Notes under the pieces: model-generated
What the model was told of the DNA's origin: nothing
Databases searched by the model: none
Seen by the model: the letters and a program-made list of their open reading frames with translations, nothing else
Part shown: one piece after another, positions 42,342-51,622 of the stretch
Position numbering within the stretch: position 1 is the first letter of the stretch
How the letters are laid out: each line of letters opens with the position of its first letter
Made by a program: the position numbers and the translations under genes
Source of the DNA: Carbonactinospora thermoautotrophica
Lineage (GTDB): Bacteria; Actinomycetota; Actinomycetes; Streptomycetales; Carbonactinosporaceae
Assembly (NCBI RefSeq): GCF_001543895.1
Contig: NZ_JYIJ01000017.1
Span: 186,001-250,000, forward strand
Length of the DNA stretch: 64,000 nt
Reading direction: 5' to 3'

Positions 42342-43604
42342 TCAGAAAAGATCAGACCGCCGGCCGGCGATACCCATCCGGTAGGCCATGCCACGCAGTT
42401 CCCGGCCCCCGGCCTCGCGGCGGGCCCGCCGCAGCATGTGCGCCACCACCTCGCGCACCATCGGATTGGTGCGGATGCGCTGGGGGGCGAGTCGCTCAGC
42501 GGTACGAAGCGCCCTGAGCGCTTCCTGATCGCGTCGGCCCATCTGGGCAAGTCCTCGCCCCAAGTCGGCGAAGTAGGTGGCTTGGCGGCCCACCGAGTTA
42601 ATCGAGGGGATCGCGAAGAGGTCCGCCCGCTCGCGTTGGGCGATCTCGACGGCCTTTCCGCCGTCGCGCAGCTCCACTGCTGTGGAGACGCGGTGGATGC
42701 CGACGTTCGTGGGGCCGAAGTTCAGATACAGACTGGTGGTCTCGCCGGTGTGCGTGGCGATGTCGGTGGCGATGGCGAGGTGGTCGGCGGCGTCCTGGGG
42801 GTTGCGCAGGGTGGAGAGGGTGGTCGCGGCGAGCAGGTTCAGCTCACCGAGCAGCGCCAGGGCGTCGGGGTTGGCAGTATGCGGGGCGAGCTCGTCGGCG
42901 GCCTGTCGCGCGAACACGAGAGCTTTCTGCCGAGCCTCGTGAGCACCGGCCGAGAGCAGCACGTGGGCGCGGGCGTGCGCATGGAGCGCGTGGTAGAGGG
43001 GGTCGTCGAGCTGGCGCACGAGGCGTTCGACGTGGGTGACGGCGATCCACGCCAGGTCGGGCACGCCCAGGTACTTGAGGAGGAGCGTGCAGGCTGGATG
43101 GTAGGCGTGGATGGCTAACCGGATCGCTTCGGCGCGTTCCGCGCCGATACTCTGGTCGATGGCCGCGTGCAGCTCGCGGATCAGCCGAGGCAGTCGTGAC
43201 CCTAAGGTCGCGTAGTCGCAGGCATGGTACAGCTGGTTGGCCTCAGTGACCGCGTCGCGCAGCAGGGGCAGCGGACGCGGAGTCGTCTGCTCGAATGGAT
43301 CGCCGCAGGAGACGTCCATGAGCGCCAGCCGGATCGCGGTCAAGGAAGCGTGCGCCTGCGACTGCGTGGGGTCCATGGGCGGGTAGGGCTGACCGGTGAG
43401 CTCGGTCGGCGACACCTCCAGCGCGTCGGCGATGGCCGTGATGTGCCCGATGTTGTCCAGGCGTCGTTTGCCGTTCTCCACCAGCGACAAGAACCCCTTG
43501 GACAGCCCTGCCCGGTCGGCGAGCTGCTGCAACGTCAGCCCGCGGTACCTGCGGCACTCCCTGACCCGTTGGCCAATCAGCGCATGCGCGTCCTCGTTCG
43601 GCAT
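42342..43604 (-). CDS. XRE family regulator with TPR-like C-terminus (module C, proximal)
   Basis: A 420 aa protein. A textbook N-terminal helix-turn-helix (VRECRRYRGLTLQQLADRAG, LSKGFLSLVENGKRRLD) is followed by about 330 residues of helical repeats, ending ARREAGGRELRGMAYRMGI. It lacks the internal RR segment of the other modules. It is a paralogue of the adjacent 43680-44873 gene in the same orientation (75-base gap). The closeness to the DUF5999 operon suggests it controls it. Confidence 0.85.
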   Translation of the reverse strand: MPNEDAHALIGQRVRECRRYRGLTLQQLADRAGLSKGFLSLVENGKRRLDNIGHITAIADALEVSPTELTGQPYPPMDPTQSQAHASLTAIRLALMDVSCGDPFEQTTPRPLPLLRDAVTEANQLYHACDYATLGSRLPRLIRELHAAIDQSIGAERAEAIRLAIHAYHPACTLLLKYLGVPDLAWIAVTHVERLVRQLDDPLYHALHAHARAHVLLSAGAHEARQKALVFARQAADELAPHTANPDALALLGELNLLAATTLSTLRNPQDAADHLAIATDIATHTGETTSLYLNFGPTNVGIHRVSTAVELRDGGKAVEIAQRERADLFAIPSINSVGRQATYFADLGRGLAQMGRRDQEALRALRTAERLAPQRIRTNPMVREVVAHMLRRARREAGGRELRGMAYRMGIAGRRSDLF

Positions 43605-43679
43605 CGCGACCCCGTCGTGATCTTCCCGTTTCCCCTTACGGTACGCCCAAATCGACCCGCGCGGCCGCTACTGGCCAGA

Positions 43680-44873
43680 TCAGCCCAGGCCCAGCCGACG
43701 TGCGATTCCGCGTAGCTCGCGCCCGCCGGCCTCGCGTCGTGCGTGGCCCATCATGTCCGCCACCAGCTCCCGCACCAGGGGATCAATCCGGATGCGGAAG
43801 GCAGCCGCATCTTCAGCACGCAGCAGAGCTCGCAACGCGTCGTCGTACCGGTCCACCAGGGCATACGCGCGGGCGAGCCCGGTATAGTACGCAGCCACCT
43901 GCTCGCCGGGCACGAGCCTGCCAGGATCGGTGCTGCGGGCTGACTCCACGGCATCAGCCCCATGCCCGAGCTCCACCAGCACCCCCAGCCTCCACACCCC
44001 GAGCGTCTCGGGTCCGAAGGCCAACCCCCAGCCGTCAGCGTTGTCGCCGCTCACGCGGTCGGCCACAGCCTCCGCGTCGCGGAGAAACCCGAACGCGGCC
44101 TCCGGCCGGTTGAGGGCTGCGGCGGCGAGGCTCGCCGTCGCTAGCAGCATCCCACACAGCCGCATCACGCCACGGTCCCTCGAGGCGTCCTGCCCGGCGA
44201 CCGCACGACGACAGATTTCGACCGCGCGAGCCCGCGCACCTATTGCCAACAGAACATCCGCGCGGCGCAACTCCACCAAGCCCGCAGCGGCCTCACCCGC
44301 CCTGCGAGCCGCGTCCGCCATGCGTTCAACGCACGTCCACGCCAAGTCAACGACCCCCAGGCGGGTCAACAGCACCGCCGTGGAGTCACATGCCTCGACC
44401 AGCAGCTGCCATGGCCCCGCCGCAGACTCCTCCCGCGCCGCGACGATCAGATCGGCCAGCAGGTCGGGCAGCCTCCGCGCCAACTCCTCATCCGCACCGT
44501 ACAGGCGCAACCGGGTTGCCTCAGCCACCCTCTCCCCAAGCTCACCCCGCCTGCGTGGCACCTGACCCAACTCGGAAGAACCCGCCTCCAACAGCACCCG
44601 GCGAATCCGCACCACCGCCGCGCCGACACGCGAGTCCCCTGGATCGGCCGGCAGGTACGGCTGGCCCGCCAACTCGCATGCGGGCACCTCCAGCACGTCC
44701 GCCACCTGCGCGACCTGCCACCAACGCTCGAACCGTTGCTCGCCACGCTCGGCCTGCGCCAAAAATCGCTGCGGCAAACCCGACCGAGCCGCGAGCTCAT
44801 CCACGCCCAGGCGGCGATGCCGCCGCCATGCACGCACCCGCTCACCGATCATGCCGCTCGGCTCACCGGACAT
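43680..44873 (-). CDS. XRE family regulator with TPR-like C-terminus (module C, distal)
   Basis: A 397 aa paralogue of the gene just downstream. The helix-turn-helix (VRAWRRHRRLGVDELAARSG, LPQRFLAQAERGEQRFERWW) and the C-terminal ARREAGGRELRGIARRLGLG correspond, while the middle has diverged. I chose ATG 44873, with GGGAGG close upstream; a start at 44900 is possible. Two tandem members suggest a local duplication with separate specificities. Confidence 0.82.
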   Translation of the reverse strand: MSGEPSGMIGERVRAWRRHRRLGVDELAARSGLPQRFLAQAERGEQRFERWWQVAQVADVLEVPACELAGQPYLPADPGDSRVGAAVVRIRRVLLEAGSSELGQVPRRRGELGERVAEATRLRLYGADEELARRLPDLLADLIVAAREESAAGPWQLLVEACDSTAVLLTRLGVVDLAWTCVERMADAARRAGEAAAGLVELRRADVLLAIGARARAVEICRRAVAGQDASRDRGVMRLCGMLLATASLAAAALNRPEAAFGFLRDAEAVADRVSGDNADGWGLAFGPETLGVWRLGVLVELGHGADAVESARSTDPGRLVPGEQVAAYYTGLARAYALVDRYDDALRALLRAEDAAAFRIRIDPLVRELVADMMGHARREAGGRELRGIARRLGLG

Positions 44874-45025
44874 CGTGCCTCCCGTCCCGCCTATCGGCAC
44901 AGCACGGTACGCAGACCCTGCAGGGCAGAAAAACGACTACGGTGTGACCTGCACGACAACGACCGGCCAGGTGGTCAGGGCCTTCGATTGGGCGCAGCAA
45001 ACGAACCGCGCTCGCCTCGTGGGTA

Positions 45026-45157
45026 ATGGCGATACGCGGCCTCCGAAATCTCAAGCTCGTCACCACGGCCGAGGAGGTCCCGGACCCGCTGTACGACACG
45101 ATCGCGCTGGAGGTTGGGCTGCGGAGCCTGCTGGAGAAGGAGAACGACGGGCAGTGA
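45026..45157 (+). CDS. 43 aa small protein coupled to the methyltransferase gene
   Basis: MAIRGLRNLKLVTTAEEVPD begins a 43 aa acidic peptide (to LLEKENDGQ). Its TGA overlaps the methyltransferase GTG (GTGA), the usual form of translational coupling. Codon third positions are G/C rich from PDPLYDTIALEVGLRSLL on. No strong ribosome binding site precedes the ATG, so a different start is possible. I recognise no family. Confidence 0.45.
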   Translation: MAIRGLRNLKLVTTAEEVPDPLYDTIALEVGLRSLLEKENDGQ

Positions 45158-45900
45158 CAGGGGATCTTGAGGCGGCGAACATCGCCTACCGGCACCCGGA
45201 GCTGTACGACCAGCTGCACGCCGACCCCGGCCACGCCAAGGCCCGGATCGTCGAGGCCCTGATCGACGCCCACGGGCCGGCCGGCGCGCGCACCCTGCTG
45301 GATGTCGGCTGCGGCACCGGCCACGACCTGGAGTACCTCGCCAAACGGTTCGCGGTCGTCGGCGTGGACGCCCAACCCCGCATGGTCGCCTGCGCCCGGC
45401 GGGTACGGCCCGGCCTGGACCTCCGCGTCGGCGACATGCGCGACCTCCGCCTCGACCGGACGTTCGACACGATCACCTGCCTGGGGTTCACCCTCGCCTA
45501 CCTGCACACCACGCCCGAGCTGCGCTCCGCGTTCGCCACCTTCGCCGCGCACGCCCACCCCGGCACCCTGCTCGTCCTCCAGACCCCGGTGGCCCCCGTC
45601 CCCCCGGGCCCGCCGCGCACCGCCCGGGTCGAGGTCGCCGGCCGGCCCGCCCGGGTCACCACCAGCTACACCTGGGACCTGCGCACCCAGACCACCACCC
45701 TGCACCGCCGGTGGGAGTTCGACGACGGCGAGACCGCCACCGACCTGATCCGACGACGGGTGATCTTCCCCCGCGAGCTGGAACTCCACCTCAACCTGGC
45801 GGGGTTCGAGCTGCTGGACGTCTTCGATGACCCCGCCGACCGGAGCAAAGTGCTCACCGGCCCCGCCGCCTACACCACCGCCCGCTACCTCGGAAGCTGA
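45154..45900 (+). CDS. class I SAM-dependent methyltransferase
   Basis: A 248 aa methyltransferase. LLDVGCGTGHDLEYLAKR (motif I, SAM binding), VVGVDAQPRMVACAR (motif II), LRVGDMRDLRL and FDTITCLGFTLAYLH are clear. The N-terminal YRHPELYDQLHADPGHAKAR is typical of small-molecule N- or O-methyltransferases of the DesVI/TylM1-like group. GTG 45154 is coupled to the small gene before it. Tgm systems carry a methyltransferase (tgmC), and a tgmB relic follows here, but I see no proof that they belong together. Confidence 0.85.
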   Translation: MTGDLEAANIAYRHPELYDQLHADPGHAKARIVEALIDAHGPAGARTLLDVGCGTGHDLEYLAKRFAVVGVDAQPRMVACARRVRPGLDLRVGDMRDLRLDRTFDTITCLGFTLAYLHTTPELRSAFATFAAHAHPGTLLVLQTPVAPVPPGPPRTARVEVAGRPARVTTSYTWDLRTQTTTLHRRWEFDDGETATDLIRRRVIFPRELELHLNLAGFELLDVFDDPADRSKVLTGPAAYTTARYLGS

Positions 45901-45989
45901 GTTCAAACCTGGCGGCAGCGGGAACCACACCGGCCAGACCCGCAGCCTGACGGCAGCATGACCCGGCTTCAACAGGGCACGGCTCGTCT

Positions 45990-46125
45990 AGCAGCCGGTC
46001 GAGCCGCTCGGTGAGGTGATCGAGGCCATGCGCGCCTACCTCGACCGGTTCGGGCTGGCGTTCAGCGCGTTCGATTTCGCGGTCGACCGCGCCGACCGCT
46101 GGTGATTTCTGAAGCGCGACCCCGG
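45990..46125 (+). pseudogene. TgmB-like ATP-grasp fragment with internal stop
   Basis: MRAYLDRFGLAFSAFDFAVD, then RADRW, a TGA at 46103-46105, then FLKRDP matches the C-terminal part of TgmB-type maturases (LxxFGLxFGAFDFAVDxxGRWWFLECNPN), the TGA replacing the second Trp codon. The upstream part is missing beyond EVIEA. It is the main recognisable content of the gene-free stretch 45901-46217. Confidence 0.6.
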
Positions 46126-46217
46126 CGAAGGCACCGATGCGAGGCACCTCAAGCGCCTACGCACGCAGGGCTGGGCCACCACCAAGCGGCGTGAGACCCC
46201 GTCAGCGCTACCTGCGC

Positions 46218-46724
46218 TTACTCGCACTCCACGTGCCGCAGACGGCGTCCCGCGATATCAGCCGCGCTCAGCTCGAGCTGGCAGACCGGGCAGGTCCCGT
46301 CACGACCGCTACGACCGACCCACACATCGACGCCCTGCCGTGCCAATTTGGTGAACGGTTTGATCAAGCGCTCCGCCACCAGCGCCTGCTGGCGCTTCCG
46401 GCTGGCCCGCAACTTCTGCACCACCGGCTCGGTGAGCTTCCAGGCCTCGCGCGCCTGCTTTCGCGCCTTGGGGACCCGCCGTGCCCTGAGCATGGCCTGG
46501 GCCTTGCTCAGATGCTTCCCCGCATCAACCAGCGCCCAGACCTGCTTGTCGCTCAGAAGCTGGGCCTGGGCGCTCTCGAGTCCGAACAGGGACGGCACCC
46601 GTGGCCGCCGAGGCTCCCGGAATTCCCAGGTGGGATCCCTACGGCTGCCCTCGCCGTCGCTGCTTCCCCGCGTTGCCGCGACCATCTGCCGGCGACGCTC
46701 GGCTTCCCAGTCCAGCCTGCTCAT
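46218..46724 (-). CDS. hypothetical protein with C-terminal CPVC...H..C site
   Basis: A 168 aa basic protein: a charged start (MSRLDWEAERRRQMVAATRG), a helical region rich in Lys, Arg and Ala (KHLSKAQAMLRARRVPKARK, probable coiled coil), and a tail DGTCPVCQLELSAADIAG with RLRHVECE that would form a small zinc site (CxxC, His, Cys). I chose ATG 46724, preceded by a GGGGGCGGG stretch. I recognise no family. Nucleic-acid binding is plausible from the charge. Confidence 0.6.
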   Translation of the reverse strand: MSRLDWEAERRRQMVAATRGSSDGEGSRRDPTWEFREPRRPRVPSLFGLESAQAQLLSDKQVWALVDAGKHLSKAQAMLRARRVPKARKQAREAWKLTEPVVQKLRASRKRQQALVAERLIKPFTKLARQGVDVWVGRSGRDGTCPVCQLELSAADIAGRRLRHVECE

Positions 46725-46808
46725 CCCGCCCCCATAAGTCTGTTCCCCAGGCCTGCCAGCGCCCATCCGGCCGGGCGCACGCCTGGCCGCTCTGCTCGCT
46801 CACATGCA

Positions 46809-46842
46809 CGAGAGGCCGGTCCCCGCGGGGACCGGCCTCTCG
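46809..46842 (-). terminator. terminator after tmRNA
   Basis: A perfect 34-base palindrome (17-base arms) lies 45 bases past the tmRNA 3' end. Confidence 0.75.
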
Positions 46843-46886
46843 GCATTCTGCGAAGAGTCTCCGTTCATCCTACGAAGACCCCCAAG

Positions 46887-47260
46887 TGGAGGTGGCGGGA
46901 ATCGAACCCGCGTCCTTTGGCACCGAACCAGGGCTTCTCCGGGCGCAGCCTGCTGTTGTTGTTACTCGGCCCCAGCGATCACGCAGGCAAGTCGCTGACG
47001 GGCCCAGCCGCTGTGCGCTGTCCCCGCAGGACCCCGCGGCCGGGTCCCTGGGTGAGCCTCCTCGCTGATGCCAGCATCCGGGCTGGAGGCGAACCCGGGC
47101 TGACAGACTTCGTTAGCTCCCTTGCTCAGGCAGCAAGGGCGAAGTCGGCGCGCTTAGCGTTGGCGCTTATTTTTTCGCGGCGACTTTTTACGAGGGGGAC
47201 GCCGCCTTCCTCGGCCCGCTTCCCCTGATCCGACGACCAAAGTCGAAACCGTTCACCCCC
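46887..47260 (-). ncRNA. ssrA: transfer-messenger RNA (tmRNA)
   Basis: About 374 nt on the minus strand. The 5' end GGGGGUGAACGGUUUCGACU and the 3' TPsiC arm plus acceptor (GGUUCGAUUCCCGCC, then CACCUCC and discriminator A) form the tRNA-like domain with a 7-base-pair acceptor stem, one G-U. CCA is not encoded. The tag reading frame near 47127-47165 gives ANAKRADFALAA then UGA, ending in the protease signal ALAA. Together with SmpB, encoded 1.2 kb away, it rescues stalled ribosomes. Confidence 0.93.
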
Positions 47261-47455
47261 TATGCGATTGTCAAGCACCCCGGGGCTTCACGCCCCGGCA
47301 TCTCTTAACCGTACACAACTAACGCGGCCGATGCCCAACGGATTCCCGCCGGGTCCGGATCGGTTCCCGGGCACCCCGGCGAAGCGACCCCGGCTACCCT
47401 CCGGACTCCCGCCCGGTACAGGCTGAGAGCGTGTTGCGACCGGAGGAGAGCATCC

Positions 47456-48445
47456 ATGACGAGAACGCCCGGGACGGGTGAGATGCCCGTGGACATCGTC
47501 GTCGACGGCGGCGGTTCGGGTACGCGCATCGGCCTGGTGCACGGCGGCGAGCTGGTCCTCACCCGCCGGGCCGACACCTGCAACCCGCGCGTCGTCGGCG
47601 AGGAGGTGGCCTGGCAGCGGCTGATCGACCTGCTGAACTGGGCCGCGGCTGGGGTCGAGAACATCCGCTCCACGTGCCTTGCGCTCTCGTCGGTCTCCAC
47701 CCCTCGGGAGGTGGCCGACGCGGCGCGGCTGCTGGCCGCCCGGCGTGCCGAGTGCGCCGCGCTGCGGGCCGGGACCTGCTGGCTGATGAACGACGTGGTG
47801 CCGCTGGCCTGCCACGCCGGGTGCGGGGTGGCGATCGTCTGCGGCACCGGGGCGAACTTCGCCGCGCTCGGCCCGGACGGCACCTGGGCCCAAGCCTCCG
47901 GGCTGGAGTACATCCTGGCCGACGAGGGCAGCGGCTGGGACCTGGGCGTGCGGGCGCTCCGGGCGGTCACCCGGGCCGCGGACGGCCGCGGGCCGGCCAC
48001 GCTGCTGTCCCGGCTGGTCCCGGTCGCGCTCGGCCTGCCCGCCGACGCCACCCTCGAGGACCTGCACGAGGTGGTGTACGCCGAGGGCGGGCGCAAGTCG
48101 CTGGTCGCCCGGGCCGCCCCCGCCGTGCTGCGCGCGGCGGGCGAGGGCGACCCGGTGGCGCGCGACCTGGTCGAGTACGCCGCCAGGGAGCTGCTGCTCG
48201 GGGCCGAGGCGTGCGCCCGGCGCGCGGGCCTGCCCGCCGGCTCCCCGGCCCGGTACACCGGCTCGCTCCTGCTCGGCGACGAGCCGGCGCTGCGCGAGGC
48301 GCTCGTCCCGCTGCTCAAGGCCAGCCCGTTCGCGTTCGAGCCGAGCCCTGGCACCGACCCCCTGGAGGGCGTGCGCGCGCTCGCGCTGCGCCTGAACGCG
48401 GGGGAGGTCGACCTGGACCGGGTCCCGCTGGCCGCGCGGGTGTGA
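47456..48445 (+). CDS. BadF/BadG/BcrA/BcrD ATPase family protein (N-acetylglucosamine kinase-like)
   Basis: A 329 aa ASKHA-fold kinase. VDGGGSGTRIGLVHGGELV is phosphate-1, MNDVVPLACHAG and VCGTGANFAAL are connect-1 and phosphate-2, and ILADEGSGWDLGVRALRAVT carries the DEGSG motif typical of N-acetylglucosamine kinases of this group. The ATG has GGAGGAG upstream. Converges on smpB. The short repeat GAGCGTGTTGCG just before the ribosome binding site equals the end of the MITE-like element at 39076. Confidence 0.83.
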   Translation: MTRTPGTGEMPVDIVVDGGGSGTRIGLVHGGELVLTRRADTCNPRVVGEEVAWQRLIDLLNWAAAGVENIRSTCLALSSVSTPREVADAARLLAARRAECAALRAGTCWLMNDVVPLACHAGCGVAIVCGTGANFAALGPDGTWAQASGLEYILADEGSGWDLGVRALRAVTRAADGRGPATLLSRLVPVALGLPADATLEDLHEVVYAEGGRKSLVARAAPAVLRAAGEGDPVARDLVEYAARELLLGAEACARRAGLPAGSPARYTGSLLLGDEPALREALVPLLKASPFAFEPSPGTDPLEGVRALALRLNAGEVDLDRVPLAARV

Positions 48446-48454
48446 CCGGGCCGG

Positions 48455-48925
48455 TCAGCCCACGTACCGGCGGGACATCGCCCGGGCGGCCTCGCGCGCG
48501 GCCTGCTTCTCGGCCAGCGCCCGCCGCTTGTCGTACAGCTTCTTACCGCGGGCGAGCGCCAGCTCGACCTTGGCGTACCCGTCCTTGAAGTACATCGACA
48601 GCGGGACCAGCGTGAGGCCGGTCTCCTTGGTCTTGCCGATCAACCGCAGCAGCTCGTGCCGGTGCAGCAGCAGCTTGCGGTCGCGGCGTGGCTCGTGGTT
48701 GGTCCACGACCCCTCGGAGTACTCCGGGATGTGGGCGTTCTTGAGCCAGGCCTCGCCGTCCTTGATCACCGCGTACGCGTCGGTGAGGTTGGCTCGTCCG
48801 GCCCGCAAGGACTTCACCTCGGTACCGGTGAGGACGATCCCGCACTCATAGGTGTCCTCGATGTGGTACTCGTGGCGGGCCTTCCGGTTCTGGGTGATGA
48901 GCTTGCGTCCGCGTTCCCGTGCCAC
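48455..48925 (-). CDS. smpB: SsrA-binding protein SmpB
   Basis: A 156 aa Smp[61 protein letters not shown] and the basic tail [15 protein letters not shown] (decoding-centre helix) are all present. GTG 48925 lies 3 bases after the protease stop, so translation is probably coupled. It binds tmRNA and places it in the ribosome A site. Its RNA partner ssrA is encoded downstream on the same strand. Confidence 0.95.
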   Translation of the reverse strand: MARERGRKLITQNRKARHEYHIEDTYECGIVLTGTEVKSLRAGRANLTDAYAVIKDGEAWLKNAHIPEYSEGSWTNHEPRRDRKLLLHRHELLRLIGKTKETGLTLVPLSMYFKDGYAKVELALARGKKLYDKRRALAEKQAAREAARAMSRRYVG

Positions 48926-48927
48926 CT

Positions 48928-50133
48928 CTAGCCGCGACCCTTCGTGTCGCCGCCGAGCGACGCGAGCAGGCCGCGCAGCACCTCCAGCGCGCGCTGCTCG
49001 GCGACCTTCGGGTCGGTGGTGTCCACCGGGATGTCCGGCTCGACGCCGACGCCGTCGATGTACCGGCCCTTGGGCGTGCGGTACCACCCGACGGTGAGCT
49101 GGATCGCCGAACCGTCGGACAGCCGGGAGGGCTCCTGGACGGAGCCCTTGCCGAAGGTGCGCGAGCCGATCACCAGCGCGCGATGGTGGTCCTGGAGCGC
49201 GGCCGCCACGATCTCGGCGGCACTCGCCGTTCCTCCGTTGACCAGCACCACGATACGCGTTGTCCGGTCCCCACCGGGACGCGCGTACAGCGTGCGGCTG
49301 CCGTCGGCTCGGCTCTGGTAGGAGACCACGGGACCGCCGTTGAGGAACGCGCTTGTCACGTCGACGGCCTCGTCCAGCAGGCCGCCCGGGTTGTCGCGCA
49401 GGTCCAGCACCACGCCGCCGCGGTGCTGTTCGGGGTGTTCCGCCAGGGCCTGGCGCACCTGCTGGCCCACACCGCGGGTGAACGACGCGATCCGGATCTT
49501 GGTGACGGGGGCGCCGCCGACGCCCCGCAGCCGCTGGACGGTCACGTCGTCGGTGCTCATCAGGGTCCGGGTCAGGGTGGCGGTGTACCGCCGGCCGTGC
49601 CGCGCGAAGACGATCTGGACCTTGCTGCCGACGGGACCGCGCAGCGCGGACACCACGTCCTCCACGGTGCGTCCGGCCACCGGCTGGCCGGCGACGCTGA
49701 CCAGCTCGTCCCCGGCCGCGATCCGCACGCCGGCCGCGGGCGAGCCCGGCTGGACGCTCGCCACCCGGATACGGCCCTGCGGGCTGCGCCGCAGCCACAG
49801 GCCCACCCCGCTGTAGTGGCCTTCCAGGGCCGAGGCGTAACCGTCGAACTCCGAAGGCTGGTAGAACGCGGACCACTTGTCCCCCAGGGCCCGCAGCATG
49901 CCCTCCACCGCCGCCCGTTCCAGCTGCTGGCGGTCCACCGGGCGGGCGGCCTCGGCGGCGATCCGCTGGGCGGCCTCGTCGAGCAGCCCGGTCTCCGGCT
50001 GTCTTCGGGGGGGCGGGGGGTTCTCACTGCCCAGGATTCCGGTGACGACTCCGCCCCCGTAGGCGAAGGCGACCGCGGTCACGATCGCGGCCCCTCGTCT
50101 CAGTCGTCTGCCTGATCCCGAGATCGTGGACAT
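48928..50133 (-). CDS. S41 family C-terminal processing peptidase
   Basis: A 401 aa exported protease: an N-terminal membrane segment ([20 protein letters not shown]), a helical N-domain, a PDZ domain ([39 protein letters not shown]) and the S41 catalytic domain with [16 protein letters not shown] (Ser) and [10 protein letters not shown] (Lys). It acts outside the membrane on misfolded or signalling proteins. Start ATG 50133 is placed just before the membrane helix. In the ftsEX-smpB neighbourhood this is its usual place in actinobacteria. Confidence 0.9.
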   Translation of the reverse strand: MSTISGSGRRLRRGAAIVTAVAFAYGGGVVTGILGSENPPPPRRQPETGLLDEAAQRIAAEAARPVDRQQLERAAVEGMLRALGDKWSAFYQPSEFDGYASALEGHYSGVGLWLRRSPQGRIRVASVQPGSPAAGVRIAAGDELVSVAGQPVAGRTVEDVVSALRGPVGSKVQIVFARHGRRYTATLTRTLMSTDDVTVQRLRGVGGAPVTKIRIASFTRGVGQQVRQALAEHPEQHRGGVVLDLRDNPGGLLDEAVDVTSAFLNGGPVVSYQSRADGSRTLYARPGGDRTTRIVVLVNGGTASAAEIVAAALQDHHRALVIGSRTFGKGSVQEPSRLSDGSAIQLTVGWYRTPKGRYIDGVGVEPDIPVDTTDPKVAEQRALEVLRGLLASLGGDTKGRG

Positions 50134-50273
50134 GGCTCGGAGTGTACGGCGCGTCCTGTCATCCGGCACCGGTCCGAGGGGGCCGGTATGACCGACACCA
50201 CAGGTCTGGGTGGTTTCCCTGTCCGCTGTTCGGGTGATCCGGCGGGCGGACGTCCATGGGGACGGTCGAGTGG

Positions 50274-51512
50274 TCACAGCCAGCCCAGGGGGTTGACGAA
50301 CTCGCCGTCGACCATCACCTCGAAGTGCAGGTGCGGGCCGGTGGACCAGCCGGTGTCGCCCGAGCGGGCGAGCGTCTCCCCGCGGGTGACGCGCTCCCCC
50401 GCGTGGACGAGGAGCTGGGAGAGGTGGCTGTAGGTGGTGACGACGTACCTGCCGCCCACGTACCCGTGGGAGACGACGACCCGGTAGCCGTACCCGCGGC
50501 TCTGCCCCGCCCACAGGACGCGCCCGCCGGCCGCCGCCCGTACCTCGGTGCCCATGGGGACGCCGAAGTCCGTGCCGGTGTGCAGCCGCCACTCGTGCAA
50601 CACCGGGTGGAAGCGCATGCCGTACGGCGAGGTGATCGGGCCGGGCACCGGGCGGGAGAGCCAGCCGTCCCGCTGGGACGAGCCGGACACGCCGCGCGCC
50701 TCCCGCGCCATCAGCCCGCGGACCTGGGCGGCCAGGCGGAGCTGCTCGGCGCGCATCTCGCGGTAGAACGCCAGATCGATGGCGCGCTCGGCCTCGGCGA
50801 CCCGCAGGGCCTGCTGGCGCTGGGCGACCAGGGCCTCGACCCGCTGCTCGGCGGCCCTCGCCCGGGCGGCCAGTTCCTGGGTGCGGGCCACCTGCTGGGA
50901 CGCCGCGGCGCGCTGCTGCTCCACGGCCCGGCGGTGCGCGGCCAGCTCCGCCTCCTTCGCGGCGAGTTCCGCCCGCTGGCCGCGGAGCCGGTCGAGGGTC
51001 GTGTTCTGGGAACGGACGATCGCCCTCGCGTACTCCAGCCGCTCGACGAACTCGGTCGGGGAATCCGCCTCCAGGGCCGATCCCATCAGGCCGAGCCCGG
51101 CCAGCGGCCCGCTGCGGTAGGCGGCACGCGCGAAGTTGCCGGTCTCGGTGCGGGTGGCGGCGATCTCGTCGACGACGCGGCGCAGCGCGTGCTCCGCGGC
51201 CTGCTCGGCGGCGGTGACCTCGGCCAGCCGTTGCCGCAACTCGGCCTCGCGCGCCCGGGCGGCGAACAGTTGGCCCTCGACGGCGGCGAGCGCGGCGCGG
51301 GCGGCCGGGAGCTGAGCCTCCGCCGCGGTGTACGCGGCGGTGGCCGCGGCCAGGCGCCGGGACGACTCCTGCAGCTCGGCCTGGGCCACGGCCAGCCGGC
51401 GGTCGACCAGCTGCTTGCGTTCCTCGGGACCGGAGTCCGCCCGCACCGGCACCAACCCCACGACGAGCAGCGCAGCGGTGGTCAGACCGGCGGCGATCAG
51501 CCTCGCGCGCAT
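50274..51512 (-). CDS. EnvC-like M23 family metallopeptidase with coiled coil
   Basis: A 412 aa secreted protein. MRARLIAAGLTTAALLVVGL is a signal peptide, followed by about 230 residues of Ala/Glu/Arg-rich coiled coil, then a LytM domain (ITSPYGMRFHPVLHEWRLHT, GTDFGVPMGTEV, STGPHLHFEVMVDGEFVNPL) with the zinc ligands H..D and HxH in place. This is the plan of EnvC/RipC-type proteins recruited by FtsX to drive wall cleavage at division, and ftsX is the next gene upstream. An in-frame GTG at 51545 is an alternative start. Confidence 0.87.
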   Translation of the reverse strand: MRARLIAAGLTTAALLVVGLVPVRADSGPEERKQLVDRRLAVAQAELQESSRRLAAATAAYTAAEAQLPAARAALAAVEGQLFAARAREAELRQRLAEVTAAEQAAEHALRRVVDEIAATRTETGNFARAAYRSGPLAGLGLMGSALEADSPTEFVERLEYARAIVRSQNTTLDRLRGQRAELAAKEAELAAHRRAVEQQRAAASQQVARTQELAARARAAEQRVEALVAQRQQALRVAEAERAIDLAFYREMRAEQLRLAAQVRGLMAREARGVSGSSQRDGWLSRPVPGPITSPYGMRFHPVLHEWRLHTGTDFGVPMGTEVRAAAGGRVLWAGQSRGYGYRVVVSHGYVGGRYVVTTYSHLSQLLVHAGERVTRGETLARSGDTGWSTGPHLHFEVMVDGEFVNPLGWL

Positions 51513-51622
51513 GATGTGTCTTCGCACCTTGGGCACACTCGTCACATTGGCACTATGGACAAAGGTGATATGTCACATTTCATGCGGATATAAACACACC
51601 GAACCGGTGAAGTTGGCTCACG

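Noticed and set aside
47280-47298. Hairpin CCGGGGC/GCCCCGG between ssrA and the kinase-like gene
   Set aside because: It sits upstream of tmRNA where no transcript is expected to end, and the stem is short; I could not assign a role.
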